Source of the DNA: Halomonas sp. KG2
Lineage (GTDB): Bacteria; Pseudomonadota; Gammaproteobacteria; Pseudomonadales; Halomonadaceae
DNA: 64,000 bases
Assembly: GCA_030440445.1 (NCBI GenBank)
Contig: CP098528.1
Coordinates: 1-64,000, forward strand
Direction of reading: 5' to 3'
A program made the translations under genes and the position numbers. The stretch's first letter is position 1. Each line of letters begins with the position of its first letter. Positions 1-12,355 of this stretch are shown here, in pieces. The notes below the pieces were generated by a model. It worked only from the letters and a program-made list of their open reading frames with translations, was not told the DNA's origin and did no database searches.

Positions 1-1467
1 GTGTCACTCGCGCTTTGGCAACAGTGCCTGGACTACCTGCAGGACGAACTGAATTCACAGCAGTTCAATACCTGGATACGTCCGCTGCAGGCAGAAGAAG
101 GAGAGACCAATGAGCTGCGCTTGTTGGCGCCGAATCGCTTTGTGCGCGACTGGGTGAGTGATAAGTATTCAAAGCGTATCAGCGAGCTGATGCGAGAACT
201 TGCGCCATCCAAGCCTCCCAAAGTCAGTTTGACGGTAGGTAGCCGCCGTGTGGCCGCACCTGCGCCTCAGCCAAGAGATTTGGGTAATCCGGTCTCTGCA
301 TCTCCCTCAAGGCAAGCATCGCCTGCGGTTCATACGCCGCCAAGGGGAGACCTTGCTGATGAGCGAGAAATTGATCAACTGCGGGAAGAGTCACCGAATC
401 GGCGAGGAAATGAGCGCCAGGTACAGGTTGAAGGCAGCCTCAAACATGGTAGTGGTCTTAATCCTAATTTTACCTTCGATACCTTTGTTGAAGGTAAATC
501 GAACCAGCTCGCTCGTGCGGCATCTCGTCAGGTATCTGAAAATCCTGGCGGCGCCTATAACCCGCTGTTTTTATACGGTGGCGTTGGTTTAGGTAAAACA
601 CACTTGATGCACGCTGTCGGTAACGCCCTGGCTGGCCGCCGTGAAAATGCCCGTGTGGTGTATCTGCACTCTGAACGCTTTGTCGCGGATATGGTGAAAG
701 CACTGCAGTTAAATGCGATTAACGACTTCAAGCGCTTTTATCGCAGCGTTGATGCGCTACTTATTGATGATATTCAGTTTTTTGCTGGAAAAGAGCGTTC
801 CCAGGAAGAGTTCTTCCACACCTTTAATGCATTATTAGAGGGTGGGCAGCAAATGATACTTACCTCTGACCGCTATCCAAAAGAGATTAGTGGTGTGGAG
901 GAGCGTCTGAAATCGCGCTTTGGCTGGGGCCTGACAGTGGCTATTGAGCCGCCAGAGCTTGAAACCCGCGTAGCGATTTTAATGAAAAAGGCAGATCAGG
1001 CGAAAGTTGATCTCCCGCATGATGCTGCCTTCTTTATTGCTCAGAAGATTCGCTCAAACGTCCGCGAGCTTGAAGGTGCGCTGAAAAAGGTGATTGCAGA
1101 TTCGCATTTCATGGGGAAAACCATTACCCAGGACTTTATTCGCGAATCGCTTAAAGACCTGTTAGCGCTTCAAGATAAGCAGGTAGGCGTTGATAATATT
1201 CAGCGAACGGTTGCCGAATATTACAAAATTAAAGTTGCCGATCTGCTTTCTAAACGCCGCTCTCGTTCCGTCGCACGGCCGAGGCAAGTTGCTATGGCGC
1301 TAGCTAAAGAGCTGACAAATCACAGCTTGCCGGAAATAGGCGATGCCTTTGGTGGCCGTGATCACACGACCGTGTTGCATGCTTGCCGTAAGGTAAAAGC
1401 GCTGCAAGAGGAAAATGCGGATATTCGTGAAGATTACAAAAATCTTCTTCGCCTGCTAACTAGTTAA
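1..1467 (+). CDS. dnaA: Chromosomal replication initiator protein DnaA
   Basis: AAA+ ATPase that binds DnaA boxes at oriC, melts the origin and loads the helicase. The N-terminal domain opens with [22 protein letters not shown] variable, charged linker follows (about residues 90-150). Walker A GGVGLGKT lies near residues 193-200, Walker B LLIDDIQF near 251-260, and the C-terminal box-binding signature [11 protein letters not shown] near 451. At 488 residues it is full length for the family. The start is GTG at the first base of the window, so its ribosome site and promoter, and probably oriC, lie outside. It heads the usual dnaA-dnaN-recF-gyrB series. Confidence 0.98.
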   Translation: MSLALWQQCLDYLQDELNSQQFNTWIRPLQAEEGETNELRLLAPNRFVRDWVSDKYSKRISELMRELAPSKPPKVSLTVGSRRVAAPAPQPRDLGNPVSASPSRQASPAVHTPPRGDLADEREIDQLREESPNRRGNERQVQVEGSLKHGSGLNPNFTFDTFVEGKSNQLARAASRQVSENPGGAYNPLFLYGGVGLGKTHLMHAVGNALAGRRENARVVYLHSERFVADMVKALQLNAINDFKRFYRSVDALLIDDIQFFAGKERSQEEFFHTFNALLEGGQQMILTSDRYPKEISGVEERLKSRFGWGLTVAIEPPELETRVAILMKKADQAKVDLPHDAAFFIAQKIRSNVRELEGALKKVIADSHFMGKTITQDFIRESLKDLLALQDKQVGVDNIQRTVAEYYKIKVADLLSKRRSRSVARPRQVAMALAKELTNHSLPEIGDAFGGRDHTTVLHACRKVKALQEENADIREDYKNLLRLLTS

Positions 1468-1522
1468 CCGTTATCGTTTGGGCCTGCACTGCGGGCCTTT
1501 CAGGATAGAAACCGGAGTACCG

Positions 1523-2626
1523 ATGAAATTTACTATTTCCCGAGAGGCGCTGCTTCGCCCGCTGACTCTGGTGGCGGGCGTAGTCGAACGGCGCCAAACG
1601 CTACCAGTACTTTCTAATGTACTGATCCAAGTAGAAGGGGATCAGGTAGCATTAACCGGTACCGACCTAGAAGTAGAGCTAGTGGGCCGTACCGTGGCGA
1701 GCCAAGTTGATCAAGAGGGTGCTGCCACGGTTCCTGCTCGTAAGCTAATGGATATCTGTAAATCGTTGCCTGATCAATCTGAGATTCAGCTGGCGGTAGA
1801 AGAGGGGCGTGCCGTACTGCGCAGTGGTCGTTCGCGCTTTACACTTTCGACGCTGCCCGTTGCAGAGTTTCCAAATATTGAAGATGCTGATGGTAGTCAG
1901 GAGCTTAGTGTGCCCAGGGGGACATTGAAGCACCTGATTGAGTCAACGTCTTTTGCAATGGCCCAGCAGGATGTTCGCTATTATCTGAACGGCATGCTGC
2001 TCGAAATTCAAAGTAATTTGTTGCGCACCGTTGCCACTGATGGGCACCGCTTAGCTATGTGCTCACGGCCTATCGATATTGTGGTTGACCAAGCGCAAAA
2101 GCTAATCGTACCGCGGAAAGGTATCTTAGAGCTTTCTCGCTTATTGGACGATAGTGATGAACCGGTAAGCCTTACCCTGGGCTCAACCCATGTTCGCGCT
2201 CATACCGGCGACTTTACGTTTACCTCTAAGCTGATTGACGGCAAATTCCCTGACTATGAGCGTGTAGTGCCGCGCAACGGCGATAAAGTATTAATCGCTG
2301 AGCGTGCTGAATTGCGTCAGGTGCTTTCACGTACTGCCATTCTCTCGAATGAGAAATATCGTGGTGTGCGGCTGTACCTTGAGGAAAACAATCTTAAAGT
2401 AATGGCCAATAACCCTGAACAGGAAGAAGCCGAAGAGAATGTGGCCGTTGAATATAATGGCGGAGCCATGGAAGTTGGCTTTAACGTAGGTTACTTGGTA
2501 GATGTGCTTTCGGTACTGGATGAGGATCGAGTGCAGATGACGCTGGCGGATCCCAACAGCAGTGCGCTGTTAGAAGAACCTGGCGGCGGTGATGCGCTTT
2601 ATGTTGTTATGCCGATGCGGCTATAG
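1523..2626 (+). CDS. dnaN: DNA polymerase III beta subunit (sliding clamp)
   Basis: Ring-shaped processivity clamp that tethers Pol III to DNA. The 367-residue product has the three-fold clamp architecture. It opens MKFTISREALLRPL and ends with the typical hydrophobic tail VVMPMRL. The reading frame is open to 1478, but ATG 1523 fits the family N-terminus and has CCGGAG upstream. It begins 55 bp after dnaA, with no clear terminator between, so cotranscription with dnaA is likely. A strong hairpin terminator follows the gene. Confidence 0.98.
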   Translation: MKFTISREALLRPLTLVAGVVERRQTLPVLSNVLIQVEGDQVALTGTDLEVELVGRTVASQVDQEGAATVPARKLMDICKSLPDQSEIQLAVEEGRAVLRSGRSRFTLSTLPVAEFPNIEDADGSQELSVPRGTLKHLIESTSFAMAQQDVRYYLNGMLLEIQSNLLRTVATDGHRLAMCSRPIDIVVDQAQKLIVPRKGILELSRLLDDSDEPVSLTLGSTHVRAHTGDFTFTSKLIDGKFPDYERVVPRNGDKVLIAERAELRQVLSRTAILSNEKYRGVRLYLEENNLKVMANNPEQEEAEENVAVEYNGGAMEVGFNVGYLVDVLSVLDEDRVQMTLADPNSSALLEEPGGGDALYVVMPMRL

Positions 2627-2650
2627 CCCGCAATAGCTGGCTAATGAGGG

Positions 2651-2680
2651 CGGCGCTTCTGATGGCAGAAGCGCCGTTTT
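2651..2680 (+). terminator. Rho-independent terminator after dnaN
   Basis: Perfect 11-bp stem (arms 2651-2661 and 2666-2676, CGGCGCTTCTG type) with a 4-nt loop, followed by TTTT. It would separate dnaA-dnaN transcription from recF-gyrB, or attenuate read-through into recF. Confidence 0.85.
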
Positions 2681-2731
2681 CGCGTTTTAAAGGATGGCAG
2701 GTTTTATGGTCTTATTTACTGGCAGTCGTTA

Positions 2732-3835
2732 ATGAGTGTGTCTCGGTTAAATCTTCAGGGGCTGCGTAATTTAGCGCCAGTTGAGATGTGCCCTGCATCC
2801 CGTATTAATGTGATATACGGCGTTAACGGCAGTGGTAAAACTAGCCTGCTGGAAGGTATTCATATCTTAGGAATGGGGCGCTCTTTCCGAACTCGTCAGC
2901 TTAAACATGCTATACAGTCTGAGGCGCCCTATATGACGCTCTACGGCCGTTTGGCAGGAGACCCTGAGGTTACGCTCGGTGTGAGGAGAATGCGCGCTCA
3001 GCGCGAGTTAGAGTTGCGTTTGCGTGGAGAGAAAGGCGTCCGCTTGGCCGAATTGGTTGAAGCTATGCCGTTGCAGCTAATAAATCCAGATGCCTTTCGC
3101 CTTCTCGAAGGATCGCCCGCAGGTCGCAGAGAGTTTTTGGATTGGGGAGTGTTTCACGTGAAACACTCTTTTCTCGACGCATGGAAGCGAACGCGCCGCG
3201 CGGTGAAACATCGGAATGCGCTCCTTAGGCGTGGTAGAATAGTCCCAAGCGAAATAGCAGTATGGGAGTACGAGTTAGCTACCTGGGGGGAGCAGATGGA
3301 TGCACTCAGGCAAGCATGGTTCAACGAGTTCTTGCCGGTATTCGATGAAACCTTAAAGGAACTGATCTCTCTACCCGATTTAACGCTGCGTTATGTAAGA
3401 GGCTGGGATAAGCAGCGCGCCCTTGCGGACGTTTTGCAGGATAGTCGTCAAGCGGATCAGCAAATGGGCTTTACCCAGCAGGGGCCGCAGCGAGCAGACT
3501 TGCGAATCAGATTAAACAAGCAGCCTGCTGTTGAAGTCCTTTCCAGAGGCCAGCAAAAGCTGGTGGTTAGTGCATTAAAGCTTGCCCAGGGGCGGCTTCT
3601 GGAAAGTACCACACAACGACACTGCATCTACTTAATCGACGATTTACCAGCGGAGCTAGATAGCACGCACCGAAATCGGTTTTGCAATTTGCTTGAAAAG
3701 ATGCAGTGTCAGGCATTTATTACAAGCGTCGAACCCTCCGCGCTTCGTGGTATATGGGAACCCTCAACAGATGTCGGGATGTTTCACGTGAAACAGTCCA
3801 GTCAAGGGTTAAGCCAATTACTACCGGACGGGTAG
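2732..3835 (+). CDS. recF: DNA replication/repair protein RecF
   Basis: SMC-like ATPase that, with RecO and RecR, loads RecA at single-strand gaps. The 367-residue product has Walker A GVNGSGKTSLLEGIH near residues 30-44, the ABC signature LSRGQQKLVV, and Walker B YLIDDLPAELD. The start ATG 2732 matches the family (MSVSRLNLQGLRNL), but I see no good Shine-Dalgarno sequence, so expression may depend on upstream translation. Two exact parS sites lie inside the gene, encoding V140-H145 and M350-Q355. The second falls in a short C-terminal tail after the conserved core. Confidence 0.97.
   Translation: MSVSRLNLQGLRNLAPVEMCPASRINVIYGVNGSGKTSLLEGIHILGMGRSFRTRQLKHAIQSEAPYMTLYGRLAGDPEVTLGVRRMRAQRELELRLRGEKGVRLAELVEAMPLQLINPDAFRLLEGSPAGRREFLDWGVFHVKHSFLDAWKRTRRAVKHRNALLRRGRIVPSEIAVWEYELATWGEQMDALRQAWFNEFLPVFDETLKELISLPDLTLRYVRGWDKQRALADVLQDSRQADQQMGFTQQGPQRADLRIRLNKQPAVEVLSRGQQKLVVSALKLAQGRLLESTTQRHCIYLIDDLPAELDSTHRNRFCNLLEKMQCQAFITSVEPSALRGIWEPSTDVGMFHVKQSSQGLSQLLPDG
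3150..3165. promoter_or_regulatory. parS site 1 (ParB-binding centromere) inside recF
   Basis: Exact TGTTTCACGTGAAACA, the near-universal chromosomal parS sequence. The palindrome extends to 20 bp (3148-3167). It is read in the recF frame as VFHVKH within the conserved LDWGVFH segment, so the bases serve both protein and ParB binding. Confidence 0.95.
3780..3795. promoter_or_regulatory. parS site 2 inside the recF 3' end
   Basis: Exact TGTTTCACGTGAAACA, 630 bp from site 1. It encodes MFHVKQ (residues 350-355) in the RecF C-terminal tail. A ParB dimer loaded here would spread over recF and gyrB. Confidence 0.95.
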
Positions 3836-6295
<2,460 letters not shown>

Positions 6296-6311
6296 TGTGT
6301 TTATCAGCGTG

Positions 6312-6327
6312 TGTTTCACGTGAAACA
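6312..6327. promoter_or_regulatory. parS site 3 after gyrB
   Basis: Exact TGTTTCACGTGAAACA in the short convergent gap between gyrB and gmhB, 17 bp after the gyrB stop codon and before the terminator hairpin. It is 2.5 kb from site 2. Confidence 0.95.
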
Positions 6328-6366
6328 GTGCGATAGGCACTAATAAACTTAGTCAGATGAAAAATA

Positions 6367-6405
6367 AAACGCCGCGCCTAATTAAATAGGAGCGGCGTTT
6401 TTTTT
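6367..6405 (+). terminator. gyrB terminator
   Basis: Stem AAACGCCGC (6367-6375) pairs with GCGGCGTTT (6392-6400), and the T-run continues to 6405. The A-run on the left arm gives it some activity in the opposite direction as well, which suits the convergent gyrB/gmhB arrangement. Confidence 0.85.
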
Positions 6406-6448
6406 GCGTAGCTAGAGTAGAGGGAGGGAGAGGGCGGAAGAAACTCCA

Positions 6449-7003
6449 TTACTGCTGTTGGCATAGCCAATCTGCAAATGCCGCTAGATCGGGATAAACA
6501 AGCGTATTTTCAAGATTAGTATGATTGGCTAGCGTTTGCTCTCCTTTGCCTGTTCTGACCAGTACAGAGCGACATCCTACTGATTCACCCGCTCTGAGAT
6601 CTCGCAGGCTATCGCCAACCATCCAACTGCCAGCGAGACTCTCCATTGCTAATTGCTGCTGAATTTGCAAAAGCAATCCTGGTAAGGGTTTTCGGCAAGC
6701 GCATTGATCATCGGGGCCGTGAGGGCAGTAAGCAATATGGGCAATACGTCCACCTTTCGCTTCAACCAGTGCCGTTAAGCGCTCATGCATTGAATGGAGC
6801 GTTGCCTCATCATAATAGCCCCGTGCAATACCCGACTGATTGGTCGCTATTGCCACGGTGTATCCTGCCTGGGTTAGCTGGGCAATAGCATCGATCGCTG
6901 AAGGGTAGGGCACCCATTCGTCTAGTGACTTAATATAAGCATCAGAGTCGTGATTAATGACGCCATCACGATCAAGTATCACCAGTTGGTTGGCCGAGAT
7001 CAT
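6449..7003 (-). CDS. gmhB: D-glycero-beta-D-manno-heptose-1,7-bisphosphate 7-phosphatase
   Basis: HAD-superfamily phosphatase that removes the 7-phosphate from heptose 1,7-bisphosphate in ADP-heptose synthesis for LPS core. The 184-residue product has the nucleophile motif LDRDGVIN (D11 and D13) and the zinc-binding cluster YCPHGPDDQCACRKP. The frame is open further upstream, but that extension begins by translating the parS palindrome (MFHVKH). ATG 7003 has a good AAGGAA ribosome site 6 bases upstream and fits the family, so I use it. Later steps (hldE, hldD, heptosyltransferases) lie at 10-21 kb. gmhA is not in the window. Confidence 0.93.
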   Translation of the reverse strand: MISANQLVILDRDGVINHDSDAYIKSLDEWVPYPSAIDAIAQLTQAGYTVAIATNQSGIARGYYDEATLHSMHERLTALVEAKGGRIAHIAYCPHGPDDQCACRKPLPGLLLQIQQQLAMESLAGSWMVGDSLRDLRAGESVGCRSVLVRTGKGEQTLANHTNLENTLVYPDLAAFADWLCQQQ

Positions 7004-7067
7004 AGAGTTCCTTATTCGCACATCACTGTATTCTTTTAGAGTAATGGCTACATAGTCATTGGGCGAG

Positions 7068-7083
7068 TGTTTCACGTGAAACA
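7068..7083. promoter_or_regulatory. parS site 4 upstream of gmhB
   Basis: Exact TGTTTCACGTGAAACA (palindrome extended to 7066-7085), 65 bp upstream of the gmhB start codon. Bound ParB could also affect the gmhB promoter region. It is the last of four sites within 3.9 kb. Confidence 0.95.
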
Positions 7084-7145
7084 CTTAGTCGGCGTAACCC
7101 CGAGTTTAGTCTTAGGGTAAGAGAGGCAAGACAAATGTGAAGAGC

Positions 7146-7176
7146 GAAAAAAGCCCGGCTTACGAGAGCCGGGCTT
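7146..7176 (-). terminator. Terminator of the glyQ-glyS operon
   Basis: Read on the minus strand, a perfect 10-bp stem AAGCCCGGCT/AGCCGGGCTT (7167-7176 with 7151-7160) is followed by a run of Ts (A-run at 7147-7152 on the plus strand). It lies about 48 bp past the glyS stop. Confidence 0.9.
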
Positions 7177-7223
7177 GCTGCTGTTGCTATTTGAGCGGAG
7201 TAAACCGATAGCGTGACAGCGCC

Positions 7224-9290
7224 TTATTGCGGCAGTTGAGAAATATCCGCCACCTCAAGGAACAGTGCTTGCAGGCTGGCAAGCAGTGCCAAGCGGTTAT
7301 GGCGGACAGCGTCGTCATCGGCCATCACCATTACCTGATCGAAAAAAGCATCGACAGGTTCACGTAGCGTTGCCAGCGCATCTAGTGCCTGCTGGTAGTC
7401 GCCGGCTGAAAATAACGGAGCCACTTGCTGCTGACTGGTCGTTACTGCATTGAACAGCGTCTTCTCAGCTTCTTCCTGAAGCAGGCTCTGATCAACCTGG
7501 GTACTACCGTTGTGTTCTTGCTTGCTCAGGATATTAGAAACTCGCTTGTTCGCGGCAGCCAAAGCAGCGGCTTCTTCCCGCTGTGCAAAGGCCTTAACGG
7601 CACGCAAGCGACGAGCAAAATCCAGCGGTTTAGTTACTGGGCGAGCGCGTACCGCCAAGTACATTTCAGCACTAATACCTTCTTCTTGGCCCCAGGCGCG
7701 GAAGCGATCCAGCATGTAGGTCAAGACGTCTTCCACCAAGCCTTCCGCCTTAGGCAGGCCTTGGTGCTGTTCTGCGGCTACGCTGAGTAGCTCGCGAAGA
7801 TCTAAATTAAGCTGACCTTTGACCAGGATGTTAAGCACACCAATAGAGGCGCGGCGTAGGGCAAACGGATCCTTTGCGCCGGTTGGGCGTTGTCCAATAC
7901 CAAAGATACCAACCAGGGTATCTAGCCGATCAGCCAATGCTAGCGCTTGGCCTGCAAGGCTTTGTGGAATGTCGTCACTAGCAAAGCGGGGCAGGTACTG
8001 CTCTTCTAATGCCTGAGCAACCTCAGCTGGTTCACCATCCTGTTCGGCATAATAGCGGCCCATAATGCCCTGAAGCTCTGGAAATTCGAGCACCATCTCG
8101 GTGACCAAATCGCACTTGGCCAGTGCCACTGCACGCTGCGCATGGTTCACATCTGCATTAATGTGCTCGGCAATATACGTTGCTATGGCTGTGCTGCGAC
8201 GTGCTTTGTCAGCCAAGGTGCCTAACTGTTGTTGGAATACCACGCTTTCCAACTGAGGAATACGTGAGGCAAGAGTACGCTTCCGGTCAGTTTCGTAGAA
8301 GAAGGCTGCATCGGCCAAGCGTGGGCGAATGACCTTTTCATTGCCGGAAATCACCTGTTGCGGATCAGCGCTGTCGATATTCGAAATTGTAATGAACAGT
8401 GGTTTCAGCTTGCCTTGGTCATCCAGCAGGTGGAAGTACTTTTGGTTAGCCTTCATGGACGAGATTAAGCACTCGGCGGGCACTTCCAGAAAGCGTTCAT
8501 CGAAGCTGCCGGTTAATGCGACTGGCCATTCGACCAGGCCGCTGACTTCTACCAACAACTCTTCATCGATAACGGCATTGGCTTCTTGAACCTCTGCTTC
8601 AGCTAATACCTGTTCACGAATGCGTTCGCGGCGCCGCTGGCGATCGGCTAGGACGTAGGCATTTTCCAGTGCGGCTAGGTAGTCATCGGCATGTTCAAGC
8701 TGAATGGCATCTGGCGCATGGAAGCGGTGGCCAAAGGTGGTACGGCTAGCCTGAAGGCCAAGCGCTTCTGCGGCAATGACGTCGCTGCCATACAGAGCAA
8801 CTAGCCAGTGAACTGGGCGGGAGAACTCAACGCGTGACGAACCCCAGCGCATATTCTTAGGTACCGGTAGCGATTGTAGCGTTTTGCGAACCATCTCTGG
8901 CAGCAGCGCCTGTACCGTCTCGCCTTGCTGCTGTTCGCGGAAACCAAGCCAAGTGCCTTTATCGGTTTCTAGATGAATCAGCTCATCAACGCTGACGCCG
9001 CAAGAACGCGCGAAGCCTTCGGCTGCTTTGGTGGGCACGCCGTCCTTGAAAGCAGCGGCTAGGGCAGGACCACGACGCTCAACCTCACGGTCAGGCTGCT
9101 TGTCTGCAAGCCCGCTAACCTGTACTGCTAAGCGGCGCGGAGTCGCGTAAGCGGCGATGCTTTTGAAGGAAATCTCGGCTTCTTGCAGGCCTTTTTCGAT
9201 GCCGGCAGCAAATGCATCGGAAAGTGTATCCAGCGCAGCGGGAGGAAGCTCTTCGGCACCTAGTTCTAATAGAAGCGTATCAACAGCCAT
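7224..9290 (-). CDS. glyS: Glycine--tRNA ligase beta subunit
   Basis: Beta subunit of the bacterial alpha2-beta2 glycyl-tRNA synthetase; it binds tRNA-Gly and supports charging by the alpha subunit. At 688 residues it matches E. coli GlyS (689). It opens with the typical LLLELGAEELPPAAL, and KANQKYFHLLD and FFYETDRK segments occur mid-protein. Its ATG overlaps the glyQ stop codon by one base (TAATG), so the two are translationally coupled. A terminator follows at 7146-7176. Confidence 0.97.
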   Translation of the reverse strand: MAVDTLLLELGAEELPPAALDTLSDAFAAGIEKGLQEAEISFKSIAAYATPRRLAVQVSGLADKQPDREVERRGPALAAAFKDGVPTKAAEGFARSCGVSVDELIHLETDKGTWLGFREQQQGETVQALLPEMVRKTLQSLPVPKNMRWGSSRVEFSRPVHWLVALYGSDVIAAEALGLQASRTTFGHRFHAPDAIQLEHADDYLAALENAYVLADRQRRRERIREQVLAEAEVQEANAVIDEELLVEVSGLVEWPVALTGSFDERFLEVPAECLISSMKANQKYFHLLDDQGKLKPLFITISNIDSADPQQVISGNEKVIRPRLADAAFFYETDRKRTLASRIPQLESVVFQQQLGTLADKARRSTAIATYIAEHINADVNHAQRAVALAKCDLVTEMVLEFPELQGIMGRYYAEQDGEPAEVAQALEEQYLPRFASDDIPQSLAGQALALADRLDTLVGIFGIGQRPTGAKDPFALRRASIGVLNILVKGQLNLDLRELLSVAAEQHQGLPKAEGLVEDVLTYMLDRFRAWGQEEGISAEMYLAVRARPVTKPLDFARRLRAVKAFAQREEAAALAAANKRVSNILSKQEHNGSTQVDQSLLQEEAEKTLFNAVTTSQQQVAPLFSAGDYQQALDALATLREPVDAFFDQVMVMADDDAVRHNRLALLASLQALFLEVADISQLPQ

Positions 9291-10249
9291 TATGCGTCTC
9301 CCTGGTCGGCTAGTAGTTCGCGGCGTAGGGCTTCGGGCGCCATTGGGAATCCTTCTGCTTTACGAGACTCAAAATAGGCAGTGGCGACATCCCGCGCCAT
9401 GGTGCGAACGCGCAGAATAAAGCGCTGGCGTTCGGTCACGGAAATCGCATGACGAGCATCTAACAGGTTGAACGTATGGGATGCTTTCAAAACCTGCTCG
9501 TAGGCAGGCAGCGGCAGATTGGCTACCAGGAGCTTACTGCACTCTTTTTCCTGGTGGTCAAAGGAGGCAAATAGCTGATCAACGTCAGCATGCTCAAAGT
9601 TATACGCCGACTGCTCGCGTTCATTTTGAAGATAAACATCGCCGTAGCTGACCTTGCTGCCGTCGGGGGCGATGGCCCATACCAAGTCATATACGCTATC
9701 GACGTTTTGCAGGTACATGGCGATACGCTCAAGCCCGTAGGTGAGCTCACCAGTAACGGGGTAGCATTCAATGCCGCCTGCCTGCTGGAAATAAGTAAAC
9801 TGAGTGACCTCCATGCCGTTGAGCCACACTTCCCAACCAAGGCCCCAGGCACCCAGGGTAGGAGATTCCCAGTTATCTTCCACGAAGCGCACGTCATGGA
9901 CGAGAGGATCGAGCCCCAGGCGCTTTAAAGAGCCTAAATAGAGATCCTGCAGATTGCTGGGCGATGGCTTCATTACCACCTGAAACTGGTAATAGTGCTG
10001 TAGGCGGTTGGGGTTTTCACCGTAGCGGCCGTCTGTTGGACGGCGGGAAGGCTGCACATAGGCCGCGTTCCAGGTTTCTGGACCAATTGCCCGTAGGAAG
10101 GTAGCAGGGTGGAAGGTGCCCGCGCCGACTTCCATATCGAGAGGTTGGAGAATGACACAGCCCTGTTCTGCCCAGTATTGTTGCAGAGCAAGGATCAAGC
10201 CTTGAAAGGTCGACACATCGGGTGTCGATTGGTTTGTCGAGACACTCAT
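9290..10249 (-). CDS. glyQ: Glycine--tRNA ligase alpha subunit
   Basis: Catalytic class II subunit that activates glycine and charges tRNA-Gly together with GlyS. The sequence [18 protein letters not shown], then [19 protein letters not shown] and [19 protein letters not shown], is diagnostic. The frame is open to 10279, but ATG 10249 (MSVSTNQ) gives 319 residues, nearer the family length of about 300. glyS follows with a one-base overlap. The gene is divergent from hldD across about 110 bp that should hold both promoters. Confidence 0.96.
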   Translation of the reverse strand: MSVSTNQSTPDVSTFQGLILALQQYWAEQGCVILQPLDMEVGAGTFHPATFLRAIGPETWNAAYVQPSRRPTDGRYGENPNRLQHYYQFQVVMKPSPSNLQDLYLGSLKRLGLDPLVHDVRFVEDNWESPTLGAWGLGWEVWLNGMEVTQFTYFQQAGGIECYPVTGELTYGLERIAMYLQNVDSVYDLVWAIAPDGSKVSYGDVYLQNEREQSAYNFEHADVDQLFASFDHQEKECSKLLVANLPLPAYEQVLKASHTFNLLDARHAISVTERQRFILRVRTMARDVATAYFESRKAEGFPMAPEALRRELLADQGDA

Positions 10250-10359
10250 CGCGGAAAGCACCGTTGGCCATGAATTCATAGGCCGTCAAGTATACAATCA
10301 CAGAGAGATGGGTTATAGGCACGTTAGCCAACAGAGCTGTTTTTGGTGAGGAGAACGAG

Positions 10360-11316
10360 ATGATCGTTGTAACAGGCGGGGCTGGTTTTATCGGTGCCAA
10401 TATTGTCAAAGCGCTGAACGCTCGTGGCCGCGATGATGTGATGGTGGTTGATGACCTACGTGACGGCACTAAGTTCGTCAATTTAGCTGACTGCACGCTG
10501 GCAGATTATCTGGATAAAGATGATTTTCTAGCGCGGATTAAAGCTGCATTGCGAGGTGAGTCAGTCGATTTGCCGACCATTGATGCTATTTTCCATGAGG
10601 GTGCGTGCTCCGATACGACGGAGTGGGATGGGCACTACATGATGGAGAATAACTTCGAGTACTCAAAAGTGCTGCTTAACTACTGTGAAGCGTTAGGCAT
10701 TCCATTTCTATACGCATCATCGGCGGCTACTTACGGCGGTAGCGAGGTGTTTAAAGAGGCGCCTGAGCACGAAAAACCGCTCAACGTCTATGGCTACTCT
10801 AAGCTGTTGTTTGATCAGCACGTGCGCTCTCGCTGGGATGAGTTGACGACGCAAGTAGTTGGCTTTCGCTATTTCAATGTTTATGGCCCCCGTGAACAGC
10901 ATAAGGGCAAGATGGCGAGTGTCGCCTACCATAACCATTTACAAATTCGCAATGGGGAAACGTTAAAGCTGTTTGGCGCTTACGGCGGTTATGAGGCAGG
11001 AATGCAGAGTCGTGACTTTGTTTTCGTTGGCGATGTGGTCGACGTCAACCTGTGGTTTTTAGATAACCCTCATGCGTCCGGTATTTTTAATTTGGGCACC
11101 GGGCGAGCAGAGCCGTTCAAAGCTATTGGCGAGGCTGTAATCGGCTTTTATGGTCAGGGTGAAATTGACTACATACCCTTCCCTGAAGAACTAAAAGGCC
11201 GCTATCAAAGTTACACGCGTGCAGATATCAGCAATCTGCGTGCCTCAGGTTGCGATGTTGAGTTCAAAACCGTTGCCCAAGGTGTGAAAGCCTACTTGGA
11301 GTGGCTAAATGGCTAA
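10360..11316 (+). CDS. hldD: ADP-L-glycero-D-manno-heptose 6-epimerase
   Basis: Extended short-chain dehydrogenase that converts ADP-D-glycero-D-manno-heptose to the L-glycero form used for the LPS inner core. The 318-residue product has the Rossmann motif GGAGFIG (residues 6-12), the catalytic YGYSK (Y144, K148) and the family sequence [15 protein letters not shown] strong GAGGAG ribosome site precedes ATG 10360. Its stop overlaps the waaF start, so both form one unit. Confidence 0.97.
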   Translation: MIVVTGGAGFIGANIVKALNARGRDDVMVVDDLRDGTKFVNLADCTLADYLDKDDFLARIKAALRGESVDLPTIDAIFHEGACSDTTEWDGHYMMENNFEYSKVLLNYCEALGIPFLYASSAATYGGSEVFKEAPEHEKPLNVYGYSKLLFDQHVRSRWDELTTQVVGFRYFNVYGPREQHKGKMASVAYHNHLQIRNGETLKLFGAYGGYEAGMQSRDFVFVGDVVDVNLWFLDNPHASGIFNLGTGRAEPFKAIGEAVIGFYGQGEIDYIPFPEELKGRYQSYTRADISNLRASGCDVEFKTVAQGVKAYLEWLNG

Positions 11317-12355
11317 TTCTGCCAAGCGCATATTGGTGGTCGGCCCTTCGTGGGTCGGCGATATGGTGATGGCGCAAAGCCTGTTTATGACCTTGAAAGA
11401 CCGTAACCCAGGGGCAACCCTTGGGGTGGTCGCTCCGGCATGGTCACAGCCTATTTTGGAGCGTATGCCTGAGGTAGACGAGGTGCTTCCATTGGCAGTA
11501 GGACATGGTGAATTTGGCCTAGCCAGCCGCCGTGAGCTGGCTGCCCGTTTACGAGGACGCTTTGATCGTGCCATTGTTCTGCCACGCTCTTGGAAAGCGG
11601 CGCTGGTGCCCTTTATGGCACGTATTCCCGAGCGCATCGGTTTTTTGGGTGAACACCGTTACGGCTTATTGAAAGAGCGCCGCAAGTTGGATAAGCAGGT
11701 GTTGGATCAAACGGTTAAGCGGTTTGTTTCTCTGGGCCTGCCGCTGGAAGAAGCCATACAAGGCGAATTTGAGATTCCGACACCGCGTTTAACGATTGAT
11801 CGAAATAACTTGGTCAATTTACGTCTTACTCACGCGCTATCGTCGCGTCCAGCTATTGGTATGATGCCAGGAGCGGAGTACGGGCCCGCTAAACAGTGGC
11901 CGTTAGGCTATTTCCATGCGTTAGCAGTGCGACTGGTTAAGGATGGATTTGAGGTGCGTGTGTTTGGCGGGCTGAAAGATCATGCCGCTGGAGATAGCAT
12001 TGTGAAAGGGTTGCCCCACGCGCATAACTTATGCGGCAAAACCCAATTGGCGGATGCGGTAGATCTATTGGCAGACTGCCGTCAGGTGGTCACCAACGAT
12101 TCAGGCTTAATGCACGTTGCCGCCGCGGTAGGCGTGCGCATTCACGCTCTGTACGGCTCTTCATCTCCTGCTTATACACCCCCCCTAACCGATAATGCTG
12201 TCATTCACTATCTGGCGCTTTCCTGCTCACCTTGCTTTAAGCGTACTTGCCCGCTGGGGCATACTAACTGTCTGAATGATTTAGGCGTGGAGCAAGTGTA
12301 CCGAGCGATGCGTGTCGATAGTCAGCGTGCTAACGGCGCTCACGTTAGCGCATAA
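11309..12355 (+). CDS. waaF: ADP-heptose--LPS heptosyltransferase II
   Basis: GT9 glycosyltransferase adding the second heptose to the LPS inner core at the cytoplasmic face. At 348 residues it matches WaaF of E. coli. It has N-terminal [19 protein letters not shown], the donor-site region [15 protein letters not shown], and the C-terminal [14 protein letters not shown] and ALYGSSSP. The start overlaps hldD by 8 bp, with GGAG inside the hldD 3' end. Its 3' end overlaps the convergent gene at 12345 by 11 bp. Confidence 0.93.
   Translation: MANSAKRILVVGPSWVGDMVMAQSLFMTLKDRNPGATLGVVAPAWSQPILERMPEVDEVLPLAVGHGEFGLASRRELAARLRGRFDRAIVLPRSWKAALVPFMARIPERIGFLGEHRYGLLKERRKLDKQVLDQTVKRFVSLGLPLEEAIQGEFEIPTPRLTIDRNNLVNLRLTHALSSRPAIGMMPGAEYGPAKQWPLGYFHALAVRLVKDGFEVRVFGGLKDHAAGDSIVKGLPHAHNLCGKTQLADAVDLLADCRQVVTNDSGLMHVAAAVGVRIHALYGSSSPAYTPPLTDNAVIHYLALSCSPCFKRTCPLGHTNCLNDLGVEQVYRAMRVDSQRANGAHVSA

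Noticed and set aside
7004-7084. N-terminal extension of GmhB beginning MFHVKH
   Set aside because: It is the translation of the parS palindrome. ATG 7003 has a good ribosome site and fits family length.
10655-10668. CGAGTACTCA in hldD, similar to the SlmA site
   Set aside because: About 9 of 12 matches with outer positions wrong; such partial matches also occur at 8424, 19951 and 24110 and are near chance level.
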